A DNA stretch of 64,000 nucleotides from Corynebacterium aurimucosum ATCC 700975. Its GTDB lineage: Bacteria > Actinomycetota > Actinomycetes > Mycobacteriales > Mycobacteriaceae. The notes below the pieces were generated by a model. That model saw only the letters and a program-made list of their open reading frames with translations, ran no database searches and was not told the DNA's origin. The DNA is taken from the NCBI RefSeq assembly GCF_007672725.1, contig NZ_VDTC01000003.1:51245-115244 (forward strand), in the 5' to 3' direction. Below, piece after piece: positions 8,530 to 17,531 of the stretch; position 1 is the stretch's first letter, and each line of letters begins with the position of its first letter. The translations under genes were made by a program, and so were the position numbers.

Positions 8530-9381
8530 ATGCCGATTGGCAAGGCATCACTGAGCCAGCGTCTGTGTGTTGGCTCAGCGCTAGTGTGCGTGGCCTTGTC
8601 TTGGGTCCTGTCGTTGCGCTCGGACTATGGCCATCGTGATTTTGTCTTTTCCTCCGTGCTTTCGACCGGCGTGTGGTGCCTGAGTCTGCTCGGCGCAATT
8701 CTCTTCATTGCCGCACAGTGGCGGTCCTTGGGTAACCACGCACTGTTCAACCCTTTGCTTGCAGTGGCGGCAAACCTCCTCTTGTCGTCGTTGATCTTCA
8801 ACATCAACATCCCCTTGTACCTCGACATGATGGGCACGGCTTTCATAGCAATCGTTTACGGCCCTGTCTTGGGAATGGGCACCGCAGTTTTGAGCGCTTG
8901 CCTGGCCAGTATCAATAACCCGTCGCTCTTGGCGTATTTGCCAACAGCCGTGGTGGTGGCCTATTTGTTTGGCTGGCTTGCGCGCCGTGGTGCGTTTAAA
9001 CGAATGCTTGCCATGATGCTTGCTGGTACCGGGCTGGGCATTGTCGCAGGATTGTTGTCCGCCGTTTCTACGTGGTTACTTCCCAGCGATTACGGCCAGC
9101 GCGGCCCCGCTGAACTTATAGCGCTGTGGGAGCTCATACTGCATGATGAACGCCTCGCCATACTGCTTCAGAACCTGTGCTCTGACGTCATTGATAAGAC
9201 GTTTACGGCGCTTGTGGTGTGCATTGCAATCCGCTTGGCGCCGAAACCCATCCTCCGCCTTTATGACTACCCGGAGACGCGCCCAGCATTGGATCGCGTG
9301 CTGACGGAGGATAGGTTCTCACTTTCTCTTGATGAGGAACCGCCCAAAGGTTTCCTGGACCGGATCCAGCGCTACTTCTAG
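8530..9381 (+). CDS. Membrane protein resembling an ECF transporter S component
   Basis: This is a 283-residue integral membrane protein with about six hydrophobic segments. The stretch NIPLYLDMMGTAFIAIVYGP, followed by GMGTAVLSACL and a Pro-rich turn, is typical of substrate-binding S components of energy-coupling-factor vitamin or metabolite importers, which dock on shared EcfAAT energising modules. No EcfA or EcfT gene is near, so it would rely on one elsewhere. The tail after the last helix (about 240-283) is polar and cytoplasmic. A GAGGAG sequence lies about 15 bases upstream of ATG, and a TAGGGT -10-like box near 8476. Confidence 0.7.
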   Translation: MPIGKASLSQRLCVGSALVCVALSWVLSLRSDYGHRDFVFSSVLSTGVWCLSLLGAILFIAAQWRSLGNHALFNPLLAVAANLLLSSLIFNINIPLYLDMMGTAFIAIVYGPVLGMGTAVLSACLASINNPSLLAYLPTAVVVAYLFGWLARRGAFKRMLAMMLAGTGLGIVAGLLSAVSTWLLPSDYGQRGPAELIALWELILHDERLAILLQNLCSDVIDKTFTALVVCIAIRLAPKPILRLYDYPETRPALDRVLTEDRFSLSLDEEPPKGFLDRIQRYF

Positions 9382-9417
9382 CGGCTGAGCATCTCGACCT
9401 GATGAGGCCCACCGGTA

Positions 9418-9939
9418 CTAGGCGGCCTGACTAAGCCCTTCGAAAAGGGAAAGCGGGGAATGCACCGGTGTGTAGGTGCTATCCACCAGCCACACAAACG
9501 TAGCTGCGCTGCTGCTGGAAATCTCATGCACTGCGGAGACGAGTTCTTCAGGGACCAAGGCCCGCACCCACGCTTCCGCTAGTGAGGGGGCGACGGGGCG
9601 GCCAGTGGGATCAGTAATGCGCACCGTAACGAGGTAGGAGGGCACGCGCTTTTCGCCATACCCCAGAACGCGGGCCTTAGCCCGCTCACCCACGCGGTGG
9701 CGCGAAATGGTAAGCGTCAGCGGGAGTGCTTCACCGCCATATATCTCTACCGGTGGCAGCACTTTTGATGGCGGGCGCCACTGCGGCGTCGGCCGCGCAA
9801 GCGAGCGTGGATGGCGGATGATGCTCTCTATGGAGCGAAGCGTTTCGTGGTGGTGGTAGAGGATCTCCGTGGTGAGTTCACCGGTGCTGAGAGTGGACGG
9901 GGACTGAACGGACGTGTGAATGCTGCTGTAGTTCTTCAT
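9418..9939 (-). CDS. Conserved hypothetical protein
   Basis: This is a 173-residue soluble protein (MKNYSSIHTSVQSPST) of unknown function. It contains a basic central region and a C-terminal alpha/beta part (YLVTVRITDPTGRPVAPSLA) ending near LSLFEGLSQAA. A longer frame to 9990 exists, but TAGTGT ends 7 bases before the ATG at 9939, which fits a leaderless start and makes the longer form unlikely. It is divergent from the MFS gene, sharing a region of under 100 bases. No family was recognised. Confidence 0.65.
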   Translation of the reverse strand: MKNYSSIHTSVQSPSTLSTGELTTEILYHHHETLRSIESIIRHPRSLARPTPQWRPPSKVLPPVEIYGGEALPLTLTISRHRVGERAKARVLGYGEKRVPSYLVTVRITDPTGRPVAPSLAEAWVRALVPEELVSAVHEISSSSAATFVWLVDSTYTPVHSPLSLFEGLSQAA

Positions 9940-9946
9940 GGCCCAC

Positions 9947-9952
9947 ACACTA
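9947..9952 (-). promoter_or_regulatory. -10 box, leaderless transcript of the 9418-9939 gene
   Basis: On the minus strand TAGTGT is followed by seven bases (gtgggcc) and ATG. It fits the leaderless pattern repeated through the window. Confidence 0.55.
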
Positions 9953-10032
9953 GAAAACCGAGCGGACATCCCCACAGGCGAGTCGAACATGTGTGCGATG
10001 ATTTGACGGGGTGGGATACAGTGAATGGCGAT

Positions 10033-11268
10033 ATGAAAAATACTGCAGCTCCGCAGGTTAAGATCCCGCGGGAAATTTGGGTCATGGTCACCGCCGGGTT
10101 CATCATCGCCTTGGGGTACGGGCTCATTGCGCCGCTGCTTCCACAGTTCATCGTCAGCTTCGACGTCTCGATGGCCGCAGCTGGCCTCGTTGTCTCCGTC
10201 TTTTCCGCCAGCCGCCTTGTCTTCGCCCCGGCCGCCGGCTTCCTCATTGACCGCGTGGGCACGCGCCGCGTTTACGTGACAGGTTTGTTCACCGTGGCGC
10301 TGACCACCGGCTTGGTGGGAATGGCGCAGGAATACTGGCAGATCGTCGCTCTGCGGGCTATCGCGGGCATTGGTTCGACGATGTTTACTGTCGCGGCAAT
10401 GGGCCTCATCGTGCGCCTGTCACCGCCCAGCATCCGCGGGCGCTGTTCGGCCACCTACGCCACATCCTTCCTTCTCGGCAACGTGATTGGCCCGCTCGTG
10501 GGTGCGAGCCTTTCCTTCCTGGGCTTCCGGTGGCCCTTCTTTATTTACGGCACCGGTGTGGCTATCGCCGCGTTGGTTGTGTGGATCCTCATGCCGTCGG
10601 TCAATCGCGCCGATGAGCGCCGGCGTCAACTCCGTCCGATGCACGTGGCGGAAGCCTGGGAGGATACCGCCTACCGGGCAGTACTGACGTCGAATTTTGC
10701 CCAAGGCTGGATCAACATGGGCGTGCGCGTGGCTGTCCTCCCTCTGTTCGCAGCCGCCATTTTTGCCAACGGTGCCTCCACGTCGGGCGTCGCTCTGGCG
10801 GCCTTCGCCGCCGGCAATGCCATTGTCCTGCAGTTCTCCGGATCATGGTCTGACCGGGTCGGACGTCGCCCGCTCATCATTGCAGGACTGGTGGGTTCCG
10901 CATTGTTCGTTGGCACGCTGGGCTTGGCGACGAACATCGTATCCCTCCTCATCCTCTCCGCGCTGTCCGGCGCGGCATCGGGCCTCATCGCACCGTCGCA
11001 GCAAGCAGCCGTGGCGGACATCGTCGGCTCGCAGCGCTCGGGCGGACAGGTGCTGTCGACGTTCCAGATGGCAGGTGACTTCGGGCAGATTTTAGGCCCG
11101 ATTTTCATCGGGCTGCTGGCGGATAGGTACGGATTTGAGACCGCTTTCGGCTTCTGCGCAGTGGTGGCCGCGGCCGGCATTGTGGCGTGGGCATTCGGCC
11201 GCGACACCTTGGGGGAGCGGAAGATCATTCTGCGTGGGTTGCGCCGCCGCTACCACCCGCGGCGATAG
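10033..11268 (+). CDS. MFS transporter, drug:proton antiporter type
   Basis: This is a 411-residue major facilitator with twelve hydrophobic segments. The loop 2-3 signature appears as GFLIDRVGTRRVYVTGL and is echoed in the second half by SWSDRVGRRPLIIAGL, the internal duplication typical of DHA1 exporters. It would sit in the cytoplasmic membrane and export a small molecule by proton exchange; the substrate is unknown. ATG 10033 begins the conserved part. A GTG at 10021, preceded by GGGGTGGG, would add four residues and is an alternative. The longer frame from 9811 overlaps the divergent gene and is rejected. Confidence 0.9.
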   Translation: MKNTAAPQVKIPREIWVMVTAGFIIALGYGLIAPLLPQFIVSFDVSMAAAGLVVSVFSASRLVFAPAAGFLIDRVGTRRVYVTGLFTVALTTGLVGMAQEYWQIVALRAIAGIGSTMFTVAAMGLIVRLSPPSIRGRCSATYATSFLLGNVIGPLVGASLSFLGFRWPFFIYGTGVAIAALVVWILMPSVNRADERRRQLRPMHVAEAWEDTAYRAVLTSNFAQGWINMGVRVAVLPLFAAAIFANGASTSGVALAAFAAGNAIVLQFSGSWSDRVGRRPLIIAGLVGSALFVGTLGLATNIVSLLILSALSGAASGLIAPSQQAAVADIVGSQRSGGQVLSTFQMAGDFGQILGPIFIGLLADRYGFETAFGFCAVVAAAGIVAWAFGRDTLGERKIILRGLRRRYHPRR

Positions 11269-11623
11269 AGAGCAGAATAGTCCGACTGCGAATTGCTAGC
11301 GGAGTTGTGCTGACGGAGTCTTCGGGGCGGGGTTAGTGCTACTTAGCGCGTGTGGCGCGCTTTCTTGCTGCATGCAGCCCAGCGTGGGGTGGTGCCAGTC
11401 TTGAAGCTGCGTTCCCTAAAACGCGTAAACCCATACACGGAAGTTTCGGAACCGGTATCTGGGCGGTTCCAGCGCTTTTGGCTACGCTCGCTCGCGGCTC
11501 CCATAACCGACCTCCATTTTTCTGCACCAAGGCAACAGAGATTAATTACTTCTTAATCTGCTAAGAAAAGATTAATTTATGGTGGTTATGGCGTCAACTT
11601 CCTGGTTTAACTCAATGTGAGGT
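11269..11623. other. Gene-free interval with an AT-rich patch
   Basis: No gene is supported in these 355 bases. The last third contains the AT-rich stretch 11539-11578, with AGATTAA three times (11539 and 11569 direct, 11553-11559 inverted), in contrast to the GC-rich surroundings. It marks the 3' boundary of the helicase/NUDIX module. Confidence 0.55.
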
Positions 11624-14600
11624 TTAAGCCACAGTGCGCCCGGCTGCATAAAGCTGCCTGGGCATGTCACGGCGGAGGCTCCATTCGAACTGGATCGGCT
11701 TCTCACCGCTGTGCGTGACGTAGTCGACGTTTCCTAGGAAGGTATACGCTGATGCCGTGTCCACCTTGTTCCGCTTGTTAAAACGGGTTGCTATGATGAT
11801 GTTCCCGTTGAGCTCATGGTGGTGGATATAGCGGCGAGCCATCGCGGACTTAAGTGATGTGGTGGATTGGGATTCCCAGTGCAAACGATCCGGTGCTAGC
11901 GGGTAATCGCGGTAGTTTGTCGAAGCACTAACGTTCTCATCCTTTTGGAAAGTAACCAGGAAAAGATCAGTGTTAGAGGCATCGAAGCAGCGTACCCCTT
12001 CGCGTGGGAGGTTGGCGAGCTTGCGCAGAGAGCCGTCGTCCAAAGCGCCGACGAGTTCGGCGAGGCTGTAATCCGCGTGTGTTTCCAAGACACTATTCGT
12101 CGATTTCTCTGGGATGACTCGGGAGCGGTCGAGTGTGAGCCGCATAACCTGAGTTACTTCGGCGACGAAGGCAGGGCAGGCGCGGATGATGCCCAGGGCC
12201 TGGTCAATGGTCTCTGGGATTGCCGTATTTGAGTTCGCCCACAGAGCCAGCACAAGCATGGTGGCGTACCGGACTTGCTCGGGAGTCATATCGTTCTCAT
12301 ATGGCCCATCCGGAGAAACCAGGAGACTGTAGGCCGCTACGCGGTTGGGATCGTTGATGTGTAGCAGCACCCGGATTCGGCTGAGTAGAAACTCTTCGTG
12401 CTCGCTCGCAGGGCCGAAGGGCAGCAGGTTCTCGTCGCGAAGCAGCGTGGTCCACGTAATGCCCTTGCGACGGTAGATGTCTTCCACGGGGACGCCAGAG
12501 CTATTTATGAAGCTTGCGAGATCGGTCGTGCCGTAGTCAGTAATCAGTGCTCGTATCTTCTTAACGGAGTTCCGGGCCACGCGTTTGATGTTCTTGAGAA
12601 CGCGCTCGGTCGTTACGCGGTCCAAGGTGATGCTAGAGCCAGGCGGGGCAGTGGGGAATCCTTGCTCTACCTCCTTGGCGAGGTTCTTTCCGCGAGCGGC
12701 GGTAAGCACCTTGAAGCGCTCTTCGAAATCGAATTCCTCGTGCTGGAGGCCCAAGAAATCAAAGACGGTGCAGGCGTTCTTTCCTTCGTTGAGGCGCAGA
12801 CCTCGTCCAAGCTGTTGGACAAAGAGCACCGGGCTTTGCGTCGGGCGTAGAAGCAATAGCGTGTTGACCGCGGGGATGTCGACGCCTTCGTTAAAAATAT
12901 CGACCGCGAAGATGATTTTGATAATGCCTTCGCGAAGCTGCTCGATGGCGCGACGACGCTCATCAACGTTGAGCTTGCTGCTGACCGCTAGGGCAGGGAT
13001 GCCGAAAAGGTTGAATTGCTCCGCCATGTATTCGGCGTGGGCGATGGTCACGCAGAAGCCAAGGGCCTTCATTTCGGAGAGATCGAAGATGCGACGGTTG
13101 AGCTCGTTTATGATGAACTTGGTGCGCTTTTCTCCGGCCTTGATATAAAACTCGCTCAGCTCCGAAGCTTGGTAGTCCTTCTTTCCACGGTTCCAGGTGA
13201 GGCTCGTCAGGTCGGTATCATCGTCGACTCCGTAGTAGTGCAACGGCGCGAGGAGCTGGAGACATAACGCATCCCAGAGGCGAAGCTCATGGGCTACGCG
13301 ATAGTCGAAATACTTCTGGACATTCTCGCCGTCACCGCGCTCCGGTGTGGCCGTTAGCCCCAGGAGCTCACGCGGCTGCAAGTAGTCAAGGACTGCGCGG
13401 TAGGTCGAAGCTTCGGCGTGGTGGAATTCGTCAATGACGACGACCTCAAAATGGTCCGGCGCAATCTGGGCTAAGCGCTTGCCATGCAGAGACTGGATGC
13501 TCGCGAAGACATGGTCCCACTGGGCGGGTTGTTCACCGCTTAAGAGGAGCTCGCCAAAGCTGGCAGTGCGAAGAACCTCGCGGTACGTCCGCTGGGCCTG
13601 GGTGAGAATCTCACGCCGGTGGGCAATGAAAAGCAGACGTGGCCTTCGCCCCAGCTTCTCGCATAGGCGGCGGTAGTCCAATGCGGCCACGACCGTCTTG
13701 CCTGTACCGGTGGCGGCAATGAGGAGGTTGCGGTGACGATCGTGAACTTCGCGCTCGGACTCTAAAGCTTCGAGCATCTCTTCTTGGTAGGGGTAGGGCT
13801 CGACGCGAAGTCCAGATAGCTCGAGCTTCTCGCCGGGCTTTGATTCGAGGAACTTGGCGCTGCCGAGAGCCTCCTTGAGGCGCGCGTAGTCCTTCTCCGG
13901 AACAAAGGTTTTGAAGTGATTGTCGTACCAATAGCTATCGAAGGTCTTGATGAACTTCTCAATGATCTCCGGCGTGGAGGAACGAGAACCTCGGACGTTC
14001 CATTCCCAACCATCAACCAGCGCTGAGCGCGAAAGGTTTGAGCTGCCGATAAACGCGGTGTCGAACCCGGATTTTCGCCGAAAGAGCCAGGCTTTGGCAT
14101 GCAAGCGTGTGCTCTTGTGTTCGTAGCAAATGCGGACTTCAGCACCGTAATCTTCCACGAGTCGACGCACTGCGGCTGCTTCGGTCGCACCGCAGTAAGT
14201 GGATGTAATGACTCGCAACGGAATCTGGTGATCCCTGAGGTATTCCAGTTCATCGCTGATGACCGCAATGCCCGAGCTTTTGATGAAAGCGCACAGCAGA
14301 TCGACGGAGTCCGCCGTGCGGATCTCGCGAGCGATTTCAACCGACATATTTGTATCGTCCACGCTGTTGGTGAACAAAGCACTGGTGTTGAGCGGGACCT
14401 CCGGAAGCTCTGGGGCCTCCTCGAGCTCTGATCGATAGATGGCGTAGAGCAGCTGCTCTGCAGAAATGGATTCATCTTCCCCGAGGTGCTGCGCCAGTCC
14501 ATTAATGAGGGCCACGCGCTCCTCGGGCTTGGTTAGCTCTGTGAGTTTTTGCTCGAGGACCTTGGCGAAATGCTGAGACACTGCCGCGGCGAAGCGCGGA

Positions 14601-14740
14601 TTGACATCCTTCGTGGACTCGTGGGCAATGCCAGTAGCAGCCGTGGGGCGAGCCCGTTTGGTCTCCTCGATCCGCTCCTGGATACGTGCGGTGACCGGGG
14701 TTTCGTAGATGCCGAAGGGCAGTAGGGAATCGGAATTCAT
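11624..14740 (-). CDS. PLD nuclease-like / SF2 helicase / DUF3427 protein
   Basis: This 1038-residue multidomain protein has, after about 130 residues, a phospholipase-D-type domain with one HxK motif (LHAKAW, His214/Lys216) and IGSSNLSRSAL. A superfamily-2 helicase core follows: Walker A ATGTGKT (Lys348), DEFH box near 437, GLTATPERGDG, and the arginine-finger motif QQLGRGLRL near 640. The C-terminal third matches DUF3427 (FQKDENVSASTNYRDYPLAP, then HHHELNG). Such fusions are predicted to unwind and cleave nucleic acid and are found in accessory or defence-like settings; biochemical proof is lacking as far as I know. Its ATG overlaps the NUDIX stop (ATGA), so the two are translationally coupled. 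Confidence 0.9.
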   Translation of the reverse strand: MNSDSLLPFGIYETPVTARIQERIEETKRARPTAATGIAHESTKDVNPRFAAAVSQHFAKVLEQKLTELTKPEERVALINGLAQHLGEDESISAEQLLYAIYRSELEEAPELPEVPLNTSALFTNSVDDTNMSVEIAREIRTADSVDLLCAFIKSSGIAVISDELEYLRDHQIPLRVITSTYCGATEAAAVRRLVEDYGAEVRICYEHKSTRLHAKAWLFRRKSGFDTAFIGSSNLSRSALVDGWEWNVRGSRSSTPEIIEKFIKTFDSYWYDNHFKTFVPEKDYARLKEALGSAKFLESKPGEKLELSGLRVEPYPYQEEMLEALESEREVHDRHRNLLIAATGTGKTVVAALDYRRLCEKLGRRPRLLFIAHRREILTQAQRTYREVLRTASFGELLLSGEQPAQWDHVFASIQSLHGKRLAQIAPDHFEVVVIDEFHHAEASTYRAVLDYLQPRELLGLTATPERGDGENVQKYFDYRVAHELRLWDALCLQLLAPLHYYGVDDDTDLTSLTWNRGKKDYQASELSEFYIKAGEKRTKFIINELNRRIFDLSEMKALGFCVTIAHAEYMAEQFNLFGIPALAVSSKLNVDERRRAIEQLREGIIKIIFAVDIFNEGVDIPAVNTLLLLRPTQSPVLFVQQLGRGLRLNEGKNACTVFDFLGLQHEEFDFEERFKVLTAARGKNLAKEVEQGFPTAPPGSSITLDRVTTERVLKNIKRVARNSVKKIRALITDYGTTDLASFINSSGVPVEDIYRRKGITWTTLLRDENLLPFGPASEHEEFLLSRIRVLLHINDPNRVAAYSLLVSPDGPYENDMTPEQVRYATMLVLALWANSNTAIPETIDQALGIIRACPAFVAEVTQVMRLTLDRSRVIPEKSTNSVLETHADYSLAELVGALDDGSLRKLANLPREGVRCFDASNTDLFLVTFQKDENVSASTNYRDYPLAPDRLHWESQSTTSLKSAMARRYIHHHELNGNIIIATRFNKRNKVDTASAYTFLGNVDYVTHSGEKPIQFEWSLRRDMPRQLYAAGRTVA

Positions 14741-15129
14741 AGGCGGGAAGAAATCAGCTCTACAGCAGGGACATCTGCGGGAGCCCAGTCGAGTTCCTGC
14801 GCCTCGTCAGGGGACACCCAACGCGTCTCGTCGTGATCACTTAGAGTCAGGTCACCGGACTCGATGGTGCACAAGAATGTAGTTAGCTCAATGGTGGCGA
14901 AGTCATACTCGTACACGGTCGCGGTGACCTTGTCACCTACGGTTGCGGTTACGGAAAGCTCTTCCCTGATTTCACGCGCGAGAGCCTGTTCCGGTGTCTC
15001 GCCATCTTCAATCTTGCCGCCCGGAAACTCCCACATGCCGGCTAGTGACTTTCCTGGAGCTTTGCGGCAGGCCAGGAAACGATTGCCGTCAACAAAGACG
15101 GCTCCGACGACGCGAATCGGTGAACTCAT
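14737..15129 (-). CDS. mutT: MutT-type NUDIX hydrolase
   Basis: This is a 130-residue NUDIX hydrolase. The box reads GKIEDGETPEQALA followed by REIREELSV, so the metal-binding Glu residues are all present. It resembles MutT-type (deoxy)nucleoside triphosphate pyrophosphohydrolases, which remove oxidised nucleotides such as 8-oxo-dGTP. A GTG at 15135 would add two residues, but CATACT ending 7 bases before ATG 15129 indicates a leaderless start there. The four-base overlap with the downstream helicase suggests the two act together. A specialised substrate made or used by the helicase is possible but is inference. Confidence 0.88.
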   Translation of the reverse strand: MSSPIRVVGAVFVDGNRFLACRKAPGKSLAGMWEFPGGKIEDGETPEQALAREIREELSVTATVGDKVTATVYEYDFATIELTTFLCTIESGDLTLSDHDETRWVSPDEAQELDWAPADVPAVELISSRL

Positions 15130-15136
15130 GGGCACT

Positions 15137-15142
15137 AGTATG
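15137..15142 (-). promoter_or_regulatory. -10 box, leaderless NUDIX-helicase transcript
   Basis: On the minus strand CATACT, seven bases (agtgccc) and ATG. It is the only promoter candidate seen for the two-gene module. Confidence 0.5.
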
Positions 15143-15162
15143 CCGGCTGGCCGGCGTCTTAT

Positions 15163-16131
15163 CTAGGAATTCGCTCCTGTGGTAGCAACAAAATGCGCCG
15201 TCACAATGTCATCAATCAACCGCGCGGCCAGTTTGGCGGTGTGGCTGTCGGTGTCGAATTGGGGATTGAGCTCGACGACGTCGACAAGCGCGAGGCGTCC
15301 CGTGGCGGCGATGGCGAGTGCTAGTTCCCGGATGATGTTTACCGGCACGCCGAGGCCAGCGGGGGCGGAGACACCCGGTGCCTGGGCGGCGGGCAGAACG
15401 TCCAAGTCGATGGAGAGGTGGATGGGCTTGGCGCCGGCGCAGATGCGTTCGACGGTCGCGCGTAGTCCGGCGCGGTCCATGCTGAGCAGTTCTTCGTCGA
15501 GGACGACGGTGACGCCGAGGGCGGAGGCTTCGTCGAAAAGCACGGGCGTGTTGTTGGGGCGGGAGATTCCCAGGACGGAATAGTCAAAGTCCTCCCGTCC
15601 CACCAGTTCAGAAATCTGCTTGAACGGGGTGCCGGAGGTGGGCACGTCCGCGGAGCGGAGATCGAAATGCGCGTCCAGGTTGATGATCTGCAGAGGGCCC
15701 TGGGCGCGGAAGGCGCCGCGGTGGGAGCCGAAGGCCGTCTCATGGCCGCCGCCGAGGATGATGGGCAGGTGCCCGGCGCGCGAGAGTGTCTCCACTGCTT
15801 CGGAGAGGCGCTCGTGGGAGCCCTCCAGGTCGGTGCCTTGGGTGGTGATCGTGCCGGCGTCGTAAAGCGGGTGCGTATGGTGCAGCGCCAGGGAACCCAG
15901 GGCGCTGCGCAGGGCAGCCGGGCCTGCAGCCGCGCCGGGGCGGCCATGGTTGCGCTCAACGCCCTCGTCGGAGGCAAAACCCAGGAGTGCGACGCCGGGT
16001 TCTGCCTGGGGCTTGGCGACGTCCAGCGGGCGAACCACGCTGTGCCACCGCGCATGCTCGGGGCCCGGGCCATCGGAGCGGCCGGACCACTCGGGGGCAG
16101 GGGAGTAGGCGGGGGCATCAACGGTGTTCAT
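15163..16131 (-). CDS. hutG: Formimidoylglutamase HutG
   Basis: This is a 322-residue ureohydrolase-fold enzyme, the last step of histidine breakdown: N-formimino-glutamate to glutamate plus formamide. Binuclear manganese ligand motifs are seen as GGGHE near residue 129, NLDAHFD near 154 and SIDLDVL near 241. The arginase/agmatinase family cannot be told apart on motifs alone; the hut neighbourhood decides the assignment. A frame extension to 16425 runs into the permease gene and is not real. It follows the permease stop by two bases, so the two form one operon reading away from the rest of the hut cluster. Confidence 0.93.
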   Translation of the reverse strand: MNTVDAPAYSPAPEWSGRSDGPGPEHARWHSVVRPLDVAKPQAEPGVALLGFASDEGVERNHGRPGAAAGPAALRSALGSLALHHTHPLYDAGTITTQGTDLEGSHERLSEAVETLSRAGHLPIILGGGHETAFGSHRGAFRAQGPLQIINLDAHFDLRSADVPTSGTPFKQISELVGREDFDYSVLGISRPNNTPVLFDEASALGVTVVLDEELLSMDRAGLRATVERICAGAKPIHLSIDLDVLPAAQAPGVSAPAGLGVPVNIIRELALAIAATGRLALVDVVELNPQFDTDSHTAKLAARLIDDIVTAHFVATTGANS

Positions 16132-16133
16132 GG

Positions 16134-17531
16134 TTATCCTTTCGCGTCTGTTCCTTGCGGGTCCGTTCCCTGTGGGGCCCGCGCGGCGGTGCGGCGGCCG
16201 GTGAGGTAGAAGATGGCTGTCATGAGGAGGATGAAGATAACGCCCGTGGCGAGGGCCGGGCGGTACTGCTCCTGCCACACCATGATGCCAAAAGTGAAGA
16301 TGATGAAGGCGATGGAGAAGTATTGGCCCCAGGGCCAGAAGGGGACGGTGTATTCCAGGCTGGCGCGCTCTTCGGTGGGCATCTGGCGGCGGGAGGCTAC
16401 GTGGGCCAGGAGGATCATCAACCACACGTAGATGGTGGCGAAGGTGGCCAGGGAGGCGATGATTTCGAAGACATTCTCCGGTATGAGCGCGTTGAGCGCG
16501 GTGCCGATGATCATGACGATGAGCAGGATGATCATGGTCATGACGGGCACACCCCGAGTTTTCTTCGCCATGATCTGCGGTGCGAGGTTATGGCGTGCCA
16601 GGCCGGTGAGGACGTTGCCGGCGCCGAAGAGATCGGCGTTGATAGCAGAAACCGCCGCGGTGATGACGACGACGTTGAGGGCGGCCGCGGCCCAGGTGAC
16701 GCCGAGGGTGGAGAAGATTTGGACGAAGGGGCTTTCCTCACCGGTGATGCTGCGCCAGGGGTTGATCATGAGGATGACCAGGATGGCCAGGACATAGAAG
16801 AGCAGGATGCGCACCGGGATGGTGTTGACGGCCTTCGGCACGGACTTGGCGGGGTCTTCGGCCTCCGCGCTGGCGACGCCGACGATCTCCGTGCCGCCGA
16901 AGGCAAAGAGGACCAGGATGAAGGAGGCGACCATGCCGGAAATACCGTTGGGGAAGAAGCCGCCATCGTTGACCAGGTTGGCCGGGCCGGTGGTCTCCGC
17001 GGTGGAGAGGCCGAAGACGAGCACGGCCACGCCACCTAAGATCATGGCGATGACGGCGCCGACCTTGACGATGGTGAAGGCGAATTCCAGCTCGCCGAAG
17101 GCCTTAACCGTGGCGAGGTTGGCGCCGCCGACGAGGAGCAGCGTGGCCGCAACCCAGACCCATTTGGGCGAGCCGGGGAACCAAAATTGCATATAGACGC
17201 CGATGGCGGTCAGATCCGCTAGGGCCACGATGACCATCTCGAAGGCGAACATCCAGCCGGTGATATAACCCGCCCAGGGGCCTAGGAAGGCGCGGGCGTA
17301 TTCGGCGAAGGAGCCGGTGACGGGGTGGTGCACGGACATCTCACCGAGTGCGCGCAGGAGGAAGTAAACCACGGCGCCGCCGAGGAGATAGACCAAGAGG
17401 ACCGAGGGGCCGGCGGCTTGGATGGCGCCGGCGGAGCCGTAGAACAGGCCGGTGCCGATGGCTGAGCCCAAGGCGATGAAGTGCAGGTGCCGGTGTTTCA
17501 AGCCGGGGCGCTTGGCGGTGGTTTCTGCCAC
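16134..17531 (-). CDS. APC-family amino-acid permease, probable histidine uptake
   Basis: This is a 465-residue permease with twelve hydrophobic segments. The APC signature near the N-terminus (ALGSAIGTGLFYGSAGAI) marks the AAT subfamily of aromatic, histidine and related amino-acid:proton symporters. It is co-transcribed with hutG and sits inside the hut cluster, so histidine (or urocanate) is the likely substrate; this is inferred from context. Translation starts at GTG with GAGGAGG about 10 bases upstream. Confidence 0.88.
   Translation of the reverse strand: MAETTAKRPGLKHRHLHFIALGSAIGTGLFYGSAGAIQAAGPSVLLVYLLGGAVVYFLLRALGEMSVHHPVTGSFAEYARAFLGPWAGYITGWMFAFEMVIVALADLTAIGVYMQFWFPGSPKWVWVAATLLLVGGANLATVKAFGELEFAFTIVKVGAVIAMILGGVAVLVFGLSTAETTGPANLVNDGGFFPNGISGMVASFILVLFAFGGTEIVGVASAEAEDPAKSVPKAVNTIPVRILLFYVLAILVILMINPWRSITGEESPFVQIFSTLGVTWAAAALNVVVITAAVSAINADLFGAGNVLTGLARHNLAPQIMAKKTRGVPVMTMIILLIVMIIGTALNALIPENVFEIIASLATFATIYVWLMILLAHVASRRQMPTEERASLEYTVPFWPWGQYFSIAFIIFTFGIMVWQEQYRPALATGVIFILLMTAIFYLTGRRTAARAPQGTDPQGTDAKG

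Noticed and set aside
9811-10032. Longer N-terminus for the MFS transporter
   Set aside because: The extension overlaps the divergent gene at 9418-9939 and is polar, unlike MFS N-termini.
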